Positions 1 to 5,629 of a DNA stretch of 11,666 nt are shown piece after piece. The DNA lies in the NCBI GenBank assembly GCA_021414185.1, contig JAIOOZ010000508.1, positions 1 through 11,666 of the forward strand. The letters run 5' to 3'. The notes beneath the pieces are model-generated. The model saw nothing but the letters and a program-made list of their open reading frames with translations. It had not been told where the DNA came from and ran no database searches. This DNA is from Betaproteobacteria bacterium (GTDB lineage Bacteria > Pseudomonadota > Gammaproteobacteria > Burkholderiales > SG8-41). The translations under genes and the position numbers were made by a program. The first letter of the stretch is position 1. Every line of letters begins with the position of its first letter.

Positions 1-164
1 ACATCGGACTTCTGCGACAAAATGCGGATCGAACCGTCAGCACGCTGCACCGACAGCGTTCCGCTCAGGTGCTGGACCTGACCTGCGCCAGCCGCCATAA
101 CCACGCTACTGATCGCACTGAGCACCATCCCCAGACCCACCAAATAGACTTTGCTCGAAAACAT
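1..164 (-). CDS. Secreted FecR-domain protein, N-terminal part (runs off window)
   Basis: Only the first 54 codons are in the window. The ATG at 164-162 is preceded by a strong ribosome binding site (GGAAGGAG, plus-strand complement near 171-178), which fixes the start. Residues 1-24 form a classic Sec signal peptide: Lys5, a hydrophobic core from Tyr7 to Val22, and a likely cleavage after Val-Met-Ala (residue 24). The mature part begins AGAGQVQHLSGTLSVQRADG and continues SIRILSQKSDV. This matches the opening of a FecR domain: a G-x-L-x-V strand, then R-x-DG and a short loop before the usual 'V..GD' motif, which lies beyond the edge. FecR-type domains outside iron signalling are common in exported betaproteobacterial proteins, so the role is probably periplasmic or envelope-associated and not necessarily iron related. 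The gene lies downstream of the Crp-family gene on the same strand but has its own sigma-54-type promoter. The total length and C-terminal domains cannot be seen. Confidence 0.8.
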   Translation of the reverse strand, partial: MFSSKVYLVGLGMVLSAISSVVMAAGAGQVQHLSGTLSVQRADGSIRILSQKSD

Positions 165-253
165 GATAAATCTCCTTCCCTCGCGTTAAGCTTCCGGCGC
201 CTGCGCACGGGAAGCTACAAATCCCCAAACATCAAAAATCATATCACTATGCC

Positions 254-268
254 GCAAGACTTGTGCCA
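254..268 (-). promoter_or_regulatory. Sigma-54 (RpoN) -24/-12 promoter for the FecR-domain gene
   Basis: Read on the minus strand, the sequence is TGGCACAAGTCTTGC. It has the sigma-54 hallmarks TGGCAC and TTGC with exactly five bases between them, so the invariant GG and GC are in the standard -24/-12 register. The only departure from the TGGCACG-N4-TTGC consensus is A instead of G after TGGCAC. Transcription would start near 243, leaving a leader of about 80 nt before the ATG at 164. A TATGAT hexamer (minus strand, around 241-246) could be a sigma-70 -10 box, but no good -35 box lies at 16-18 bp from it, so sigma-54 is the better reading. A sigma-54 promoter needs an AAA+ activator bound upstream; none is encoded in this window. 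Confidence 0.65.
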
Positions 269-287
269 GAGATGGAAAATAAGGGAA

Positions 288-337
288 TGTGACATAGTTC
301 TCGCTGCCGGCACATTGCAAACGTGAACTAGGTCTCA
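288..337. promoter_or_regulatory. Pair of Crp-like 16-bp elements upstream of the FecR-gene promoter
   Basis: Two related elements lie in the same orientation 34 bp apart: TGTGACATAGTTCTCG (288-303) and CGTGAACTAGGTCTCA (322-337). They share GTGA-N2-TAG-N-TCTC. Against the E. coli CRP palindrome TGTGATCTAGATCACA they match at 11 and 12 of 16 positions. Their centres fall about 52 and 86 bp upstream of the predicted sigma-54 start. A perfect 8-bp palindrome, TGCCGGCA (305-312), lies between them. They could bind the neighbouring Crp-family regulator, whose recognition helix matches E. coli CRP, or an RpoN activator. The sequence alone does not decide between these. Confidence 0.45.
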
Positions 338-443
338 GAGCCAATTAATGCTGCAAAAACCATAACTTATTTCACTGCCTATTTTTGTCAGTCGAATGCC
401 GCAAAAGGTCACCGGCGGAATCCAGTCAAATTGCCCTGTTTCC

Positions 444-1115
444 CTAGCTGCTGGACGCCCGCTTGGTCATCGATATCTTGTCGAGCAGGAAAACCTTGCG
501 CTTTTCGGCCCGGATATAGCCGCGCTGCTGCAAATCCTTGACCACCCTGCTCACCATTTCCCGCGACGCGCCTATCATGCGGGCTATTTCCTGTTTGGGC
601 GGCGCGCTGCGAACGATCCACATGCCATCGACCTCCTCGGCCTGGTCCAGCAGCAGGCGTGCAACGCGGCCATAGACGTCGATCAAAGCCAGGCTTTCGA
701 TCTTGCGGTCGGCATCGCGCAGGCGTTTGACAAGATTGCGGATAATGATCATGGCCAGATCGAAGTTGTCCTTCAGGCAGGTAATAAAACCGGATTTCGA
801 AAACCTCAGCATCTGGCAGGCTTCGAGGGTTTCAACGCTGGCCGAACGCGACTGATCGTCGAGCAGACCCATTTCGCCAAAAAATTCGCTGGGCCCCATC
901 ACCGCCAGAATGACTTCGCGGCCCTGTTCGTCCGGGATCAGGACTTTTACGCGTCCCGAAAGAATTATGTAAAGCGCATCAGTCTCTTCGCCCGCCCGCA
1001 AGATGAACGAACTCCGGGGGTAGCTGCGCTGCTGCAGGCAAGGCTGCAAAACACGCAACTGCTCGTCCGACAAGGACGAAAACAATGGCACCGTTTTCAG
1101 AATCTGGGGATTCAC
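444..1115 (-). CDS. Crp/Fnr-family transcriptional regulator
   Basis: This is an intact 223-residue protein, close to the usual family length. It starts at GTG (1115-1113) with GGGAGGA about 10 nt upstream; no better ATG lies in frame nearby. Residues about 10-125 form the cyclic-nucleotide-binding beta-roll. Gly80-Glu81 and Arg90-Ser91 sit at the positions that hold ribose and phosphate in E. coli CRP (Glu72, Arg82, Ser83). The dimerisation helix covers about 115-145. A winged helix-turn-helix follows: PKQEIARMIGASREMVSRVV (173-192) aligns with the CRP recognition helix, keeping Arg185, Glu186 and Arg190, the residues that read TGTGA. There is no FNR-type iron-sulphur cysteine cluster at the N-terminus. 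At the CRP adenine contacts Thr127/Ser128 this protein has Ala135/Asp136, so its ligand may not be cAMP, or may bind differently. It lies between the giant adhesin gene (103-bp gap) and the FecR-domain gene (279-bp gap), all on one strand. It may control the locus, but its targets are not shown by the sequence. Confidence 0.95.
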   Translation of the reverse strand: MNPQILKTVPLFSSLSDEQLRVLQPCLQQRSYPRSSFILRAGEETDALYIILSGRVKVLIPDEQGREVILAVMGPSEFFGEMGLLDDQSRSASVETLEACQMLRFSKSGFITCLKDNFDLAMIIIRNLVKRLRDADRKIESLALIDVYGRVARLLLDQAEEVDGMWIVRSAPPKQEIARMIGASREMVSRVVKDLQQRGYIRAEKRKVFLLDKISMTKRASSS

Positions 1116-1188
1116 TGGTCGCTTTCCTCCCGTAAAAATCAGGAACTTTCACCAGAATACCGGCCAGATTCTACCCTATCCGCCCACT

Positions 1189-1202
1189 GTATCGCTTGAT
1201 AC
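1189..1202. repeat. Small dyad in the adhesin-Crp intergenic gap
   Basis: GTATC-GCTT-GATAC is a perfect 5-bp inverted repeat with a 4-base loop, in the 103-bp gap between the adhesin stop codon (1221-1219) and the regulator start. It could be an operator or a weak hairpin. It is not followed by a U-run, so it is not a convincing terminator. On the minus strand a TAGAAT hexamer (complement at 1168-1173) could be a -10 box for the regulator gene, but the -35 position is poor. I see no strong terminator after the adhesin gene, so read-through into the regulator is possible. Confidence 0.3.
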
Positions 1203-1218
1203 GCAAAAAGTCCCGTTT

Positions 1219-1611
1219 TTACTTGCAATAGTTGGGCTTGGCAGCGCCGGAACTCGAGCTCGACGTAGCCGCTGGCGCCGCAACTTTAATCAAATTCAGC
1301 GAGCTCAACAATGCAGCCTGAAATGGATCAAGATTGGACGGCGGCGAACCGGATAGCACAAACGCTATTCCGTTGCTGGCCGTATAGCCGGGCAGCGGAC
1401 CAGGGGCGCCCGGGGTTACAGTCGAATTCCCGCCAAAAGTCTGGACTGGCGGTGCGAGTCCATTCAGTGAAATCACGGTTCCGCTACTGCCCAGATTTTG
1501 GTAGATGCCGCTCTGTGACGATCCGGTAAGAACCGTGCCGGCAGGATTGCCACTACCACTTAACTTGATACCGCCCGTGGATTGCAATACGGCAACCATC
1601 GGTACCGGCAA
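1219..1611 (-). CDS. Giant adhesin, C-terminal fragment after the second frameshift
   Basis: This is 130 codons in the +1 frame relative to the preceding segment, ending in TAA at 1221-1219. The first possible start is a TTG at 1611 without a convincing ribosome binding site, so it is read as the end of the adhesin and not as a gene. It resumes the Ala-rich repeat rhythm at once: MVAVLQSTGGIKLSGSG matches the 'IxLxGG' beats of the upstream repeats. It then becomes a Gly/Pro/Ser-rich tail with SLNLIKVAAPAATSSSSSG and a terminal NYCK. The single Cys two residues from the end is conspicuous next to a Ser-rich linker; some HMW-type adhesins also keep Cys near the C-terminus for surface retention, but equivalence here is inference. 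Confidence 0.65.
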   Translation of the reverse strand: MPVPMVAVLQSTGGIKLSGSGNPAGTVLTGSSQSGIYQNLGSSGTVISLNGLAPPVQTFGGNSTVTPGAPGPLPGYTASNGIAFVLSGSPPSNLDPFQAALLSSLNLIKVAAPAATSSSSSGAAKPNYCK

Positions 1612-4600
1612 TTGCGGTGGCTCCCGCTGCAGCGCCGTCGGCGTTCACGTTACTGCCGCCCAACAGGCGAATGTTGCCGTTTGCCACCGTAATTACCTTG
1701 TCTGCATTCGATGAAAACAACGCATTCGACGTTGCGCAGACGCCACCGGAACCATCACAGGCGCCAACGCCAGGAGCGGCCGTTGCGCTGGCCGTGCCGC
1801 CGGTCATCGTTATCGCGTTTGCAGCGAGTGCCGTGTTGTTCACTGCCACTGTAACGGTGTTTCCCTTCAACAATGCGCTGGCGAGCGCATGCGCGCCAAC
1901 CGCGCCGGTGGGCGCCGCAACCGCGTTACCACCCAGCAAGCTCAGCGTTCCACCAATCGTAGCGGCTAGCCCGCCACCACCGCTGATGTTAGCGGACGCA
2001 TCAGCGCTGACGTCAGAACTCGTCACTGCGCGGCCTCCTTGTGCGGTCGCGGTGCCTGCTGTAGCCGCCACATTGCCGGTTACGTCCAGTGCAATGGCTC
2101 CGCCTTGCAGATTAGCGGCTGCAGAAGCCTGAGCAACGTTGGTTGCAGTGTTGGTGACCGTCGCCGACCCGCCCGTCAATGTAAGACCACCGGCGCCAAG
2201 GTAAGCAACAAGGTTACCGGTCGCCTGAACCCTTGCTTCGGCGTTGCGAACCTGAGCGGTCGCACCACTTACCGTGGTTGTCCCGCCTGTCAACGTCAGG
2301 CTATTGGTACGCGCGCCTATCGAACCGATATTGAGAATGTTCGCCTGAATGATTGCCGCGCTGTCCGAAACCAGCGGCCCGCCTGGAATCGGCGACTGGG
2401 TGCTGGCTTGCACAAGGATATTGCCCGCGATGTTCAGCGTCGCGCTGCCTGTAACGTTCAGCCGCTCGCCCAACACCTGCGAATTGACGTCGCTGCTGCC
2501 GCCAAGTACCGACATGTTGTTGGCATTGATCGTCAGATTGCCACCCACCGCGACTTCGTGATTGCCCCTGAACTGCACGAGGCCCGCGCCGTTCTGCAAT
2601 ATATTGTATGCGCCTGGATTGTTGTAGTTCGCCGGGATACAAGCGACGTTGACGTAACAGGGCGGGCCCAGCGGCGGCGCAGGCGGTGAGGCAAAGTGAA
2701 TATTCTGGAACGCGTCGATCGTCACACCACCCGTTGGGCCGATATACATCGCATTATTGATATCGATGCTGTTGCCGGCGACGAACTGCACGTCCCGATC
2801 CAGCGAACTTACTGACGTCCCGAATGTGTTGCCGGCTGCGGACGGATTGTAGTTGATGCTGTTGCCGGCAACGAACCGCAGGAAGCCACCGGTTTGAATC
2901 GTGGCATTAGTAATTGGCGATGCCAGATTGATGTCGATCGTGCCGTCAGTTTCGAATGTCAGTTTGCGACCAAACATCGTCGAACCGGTAAGCGTGAATC
3001 CGCCATTGTTATAGAAAATAAAGTCATTGACTGTGCCGACACCGGAGATATTGGTGCTCGCTGAGGTATAGAAAATCGGCCCGTCAGCATAATTGACCAA
3101 TGGTGGATTCAGGGGACCGATGTTGGCGATCATCGGCGCCGTCGCAAATGGGTTGACCCCGGACGGACAACCTGCTTCAGGACACGCAAATAGATTTACG
3201 TTGGTCACCGTATTCAATGTCGGCGTATTCGCGGCATTTAGAGAGATTCCGCCGCCGCCATTAAACTGCCCGCCCGTGCCTCGCAATGCGACGGCGGTCA
3301 GGTTGTTTCCCGTTATGACCCCGGTGGCCGTCTGAATGATCTCGGTTTGCGGAACCGCACCGGTATTGTTATTCGTTGCCGAAATCAGTACGACATTCCC
3401 GGCCGCACCGGCGTTTACCGGGGCATTCAAGGTGATCAGTCCAACGCCCGCCGCAGACTCCGTTGCCGCCAGCGTCAGGGGACCATTCAGCAAACCGGCA
3501 ACCCACGTGCTGCCGCCGCCTGCGTTGCCACGGGCACCAGCGATGATCTCGATATTGCCGTTGCTCGAAACCACGCCACCATTGACGGTGATGTTATCCG
3601 CCGCGTGCAGCGCAATCATGCCGCCGTTCGACGTAATGCCGCCGCTGCCGACGGTGATGTTTGCTCCGCCTGCGACCCCGGCATCGTGTGCGGTTAATAC
3701 GATCTGACTGCCCACGCCACCGGCAACCGACACCGTGGCCGAACCGGTGTTGATCGAACCGTTGGTGGTTTCCAGCCAGAGGACTTTGTTCGCAACATTG
3801 TTGCGGAACTGGTTGAGCAGGGTAATGTCGCGGTCGTTCTGGATATAGACATCACCGCTGCCGCTATTGGCTGCCTCCAGGCTGCTTACCTGGGTCAGCA
3901 ACGGGGACGCGGTTGTGCCTATGCCTCCCGATTGAATGATCTTGAGAGTGCCGCCCCCGCCCACGATACCTGTGCCAAGGATCGGGTTAGGCGTATCCAT
4001 GTTGATCAATGGCGCCGAGATCAGCGCGTTGACGACGATGTTGCCGCCGTTCTGCAGCAGCAGCACCCCATCTGTACACACTGCAGGCGAGCATGTAGTC
4101 GCGGTAATAGGAGCCGCTCCGTCTACAGTGAGCGCAGCCGTATGTGCCAAGGTGCCAATCTGAAGCTTGCCAGTGGCGCCCGAGGTCGAGATCGTGTTGA
4201 TCTCTGCGGTCGATAGTCCCAAGCCTGCGCCGCCTGTTCCTACAGTTATCGGTTGCGCAGCCGTTGTGGAGGTTAGTGTTACAACGCCGCGCCCACCGGC
4301 AACGGTACCGCCGATCAGGTTCATGTCGTCAGCCGTGAGGGAAATCGCGCCGGTAGACGTAGGCGAATTGTTCGTGATCGCTGCGTTGTTGGTCAGGAGA
4401 ACACCTGCCTGCGCAAGCGTCAGCGTGATGTCGTTGTTGTTCGCGGTTATCGCATTTGCCTTGATGCCCGAAAGGTTCGCGCGCCCATCCAGGCCCGTCG
4501 CCGTGCCCACCGTCAGCGCGCCCGCCGTCTGGTTCAGGAAGATGTCGCCCGCTGCACTTGCACCTGCCGAGATCGCCGCCAAAGTCGGCACCGCCGTATC

Positions 4601-5629
4601 GATCCGGTTGCCCGTCGTGCCAATCGAGTCACCCGCATCCAGCAGCAACGTTCCCGCTCCACCGGTCGCAAATTCGTTCGTCACGCCCGTCGCCGTGCTC
4701 GTCAGGATGTGACGACCCGCGCGCGCCTGCAAATTACCCGTGGTCGAACCCACCGTCACGCCGTTCACGTTGATGTCGCTCGCAGCGCCTATCGCCTGCA
4801 GCGCAACGCTGCCCGAACCGTTTGCGGTCACGTTCTGCGTCGCCGTCAGGCTGCCCGCCTGCGTCACCACTGTGATATCGCCGTTGCTGCCCTGGGTCGC
4901 GATCCCCGAGAGGTTCGCGCGTCCATCCAGGCCCGTCGCCGTCGCTACCAACAGGGCTCCGCCACCGGCCACTTGATTTACGAAGATGTCGCTGCCCGCC
5001 GCCGAACCCGCACTCACCGCCGCCAACGTCGGTATGCTGGTGTCGATCCGGTTGGTCGTGCTGCCGATCGCGCGCTGCGCATCTAGCAAGAGCGTGCCTG
5101 TGCTCTGGAACTCCGTGGTCGTGTTGGTCGCCGTGCTCGTTAATATGTCGCGTCCGGCAATCGCCTGCAGATTACCCGTGGTCGAACTCACCGTCACGCC
5201 GTTGATATTGACGTCGCTTGCAGCACCCAGTGCCTTCAGCGCCACAAAGCCCGAACCGTTCGCCGTCACGTTCTGCGTCAGCGTCAGGCTCGCCACCTGG
5301 TTCACCAGCGTGATGTCGTTGTTGTTCGCACTCGTCGTAATACCGCTCAGGTTCGCGCGCCCATCCAGGCCCGTCGCCGTGCCCACCGTCAGCGCGCCCG
5401 CCGTCTGGTTCAGGAAGATGTCGCCCGCTGCACTCGCGCCCGCCGAGATCACCGCTATCGTCGGCACCGCCGTGTCGATACGGTTGCCCGTCGTCCCGAT
5501 CGAATCCTGCGCGTCCAGCAGCAACGTTCCTGCACCACCGGTCGCAAACTCGTTCGTCACCCCTGTCGCCGTGTTCGTCAGAATGTGGCGGCCCGCTATC
5601 GCCTGCAGGTTGCCCGTCGTCGAGCTCAC
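1553..5629 (-). CDS. Giant adhesin, central/C-terminal fragment after the first frameshift
   Basis: This frame of 1358 codons continues the adhesin after the 91-bp duplication. The GTG at 5629 is the nominal first start after an upstream in-frame stop created by the duplication junction. It has no recognisable ribosome binding site and encodes the Val of the repeat motif GTVSSTTGN, so independent translation is doubtful. Residues 1 to about 400 are three tandem 146-residue units with the core LLLDAQDSIGTTGNRIDT and later GLDGRANLSGI. The third NxxELNTI-like module follows (4350-4025; here TAEINTIST). A long beta-strand region then carries Cys pairs CSPAVC (4076-4093), CPEAGC (3167-3184) and CYVNVAC (2639-2659), with a Pro-rich linker just before the last. 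An Ala-rich repeat region after that includes CDGSGGVC (1736-1759). The final 15 or so residues (DGCRIAIHGRYQVKW) are out of frame because of the second lesion near 1600. Confidence 0.7.
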   Translation of the reverse strand: MSSTTGNLQAIAGRHILTNTATGVTNEFATGGAGTLLLDAQDSIGTTGNRIDTAVPTIAVISAGASAAGDIFLNQTAGALTVGTATGLDGRANLSGITTSANNNDITLVNQVASLTLTQNVTANGSGFVALKALGAASDVNINGVTVSSTTGNLQAIAGRDILTSTATNTTTEFQSTGTLLLDAQRAIGSTTNRIDTSIPTLAAVSAGSAAGSDIFVNQVAGGGALLVATATGLDGRANLSGIATQGSNGDITVVTQAGSLTATQNVTANGSGSVALQAIGAASDINVNGVTVGSTTGNLQARAGRHILTSTATGVTNEFATGGAGTLLLDAGDSIGTTGNRIDTAVPTLAAISAGASAAGDIFLNQTAGALTVGTATGLDGRANLSGIKANAITANNNDITLTLAQAGVLLTNNAAITNNSPTSTGAISLTADDMNLIGGTVAGGRGVVTLTSTTAAQPITVGTGGAGLGLSTAEINTISTSGATGKLQIGTLAHTAALTVDGAAPITATTCSPAVCTDGVLLLQNGGNIVVNALISAPLINMDTPNPILGTGIVGGGGTLKIIQSGGIGTTASPLLTQVSSLEAANSGSGDVYIQNDRDITLLNQFRNNVANKVLWLETTNGSINTGSATVSVAGGVGSQIVLTAHDAGVAGGANITVGSGGITSNGGMIALHAADNITVNGGVVSSNGNIEIIAGARGNAGGGSTWVAGLLNGPLTLAATESAAGVGLITLNAPVNAGAAGNVVLISATNNNTGAVPQTEIIQTATGVITGNNLTAVALRGTGGQFNGGGGISLNAANTPTLNTVTNVNLFACPEAGCPSGVNPFATAPMIANIGPLNPPLVNYADGPIFYTSASTNISGVGTVNDFIFYNNGGFTLTGSTMFGRKLTFETDGTIDINLASPITNATIQTGGFLRFVAGNSINYNPSAAGNTFGTSVSSLDRDVQFVAGNSIDINNAMYIGPTGGVTIDAFQNIHFASPPAPPLGPPCYVNVACIPANYNNPGAYNILQNGAGLVQFRGNHEVAVGGNLTINANNMSVLGGSSDVNSQVLGERLNVTGSATLNIAGNILVQASTQSPIPGGPLVSDSAAIIQANILNIGSIGARTNSLTLTGGTTTVSGATAQVRNAEARVQATGNLVAYLGAGGLTLTGGSATVTNTATNVAQASAAANLQGGAIALDVTGNVAATAGTATAQGGRAVTSSDVSADASANISGGGGLAATIGGTLSLLGGNAVAAPTGAVGAHALASALLKGNTVTVAVNNTALAANAITMTGGTASATAAPGVGACDGSGGVCATSNALFSSNADKVITVANGNIRLLGGSNVNADGAAAGATAIAGTDGCRIAIHGRYQVKW
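1600..2305 (-). repeat. Ala-rich C-terminal 'LxLxGG' repeats
   Basis: Successive beats are LTLTGGTTTVSGATAQV, LTLTGGSATVTNTATNV, LSLLGGNAVAAPTGAV, ITMTGGTASATAAPGV and IRLLGGSNVNADGAAA, then IKLSGSG after the frameshift. Spacing is about 35-80 residues, with Ala-rich stretches between. The last beat falls in the shifted frame, which is independent support for a one-base error or mutation near 1600. Confidence 0.7.
4025..4350 (-). repeat. NxxEL-type adhesin module, copy 3
   Basis: The pattern is LTADDMNLIGGTVAGGRGVV, then ITVGTGG, LGLSTAEINTISTSG and GVLLLQNGGNIVVNALIS. It differs from copies 1 and 2 by an inserted loop with the Cys pair CSPAVC (4076-4093). Confidence 0.75.
4430..5629 (-). 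repeat. Three tandem 438-bp (146-residue) adhesin units
   Basis: Units begin at the equivalent [SG]STTGNLQ motif, at 5629, 5191 and 4753, so the period is exactly 438 bp. The third unit loses similarity after LSGI, around 4450-4430. Shared beats are GNLQAxAGRxILT, TLLLDA, IGxTxNRIDT, SAG, DIFxNQ and GLDGRANLSGI. Units 1 and 3 differ at only about 6 of 99 residues and share a stretch of about 80 identical bases at an 876-bp offset, whereas unit 2 is much more divergent. Confidence 0.9.

Noticed and set aside
307..320. Second possible sigma-54 promoter on the plus strand (CGGCACATTGCA).
   Set aside because: The GG to GC spacing is several bases too short for a -24/-12 promoter and no gene follows in that direction.
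69..326. Plus-strand open frame of 85 codons across the control region.
   Set aside because: It runs through the FecR signal-peptide coding region and the sigma-54 promoter on the other strand, and has no ribosome binding site or recognisable sequence.
396..443. Possible terminator after the Crp-family gene (CCGC/GCGG pairing on the minus strand).
   Set aside because: The loop is about 12 bases, the stem is mismatched, and no U-run follows.
396..1199. Plus-strand open frame of 267 codons opposite the Crp-family gene.
   Set aside because: It overlaps the clearly conserved minus-strand regulator; the translation resembles no known family and has no ribosome binding site.
1203..1222. Possible terminator after the adhesin gene (AAAAA-CGGGAC-TTTTT on the minus strand).
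   Set aside because: The stem is only five A-T pairs and would be too weak to act as an intrinsic terminator.
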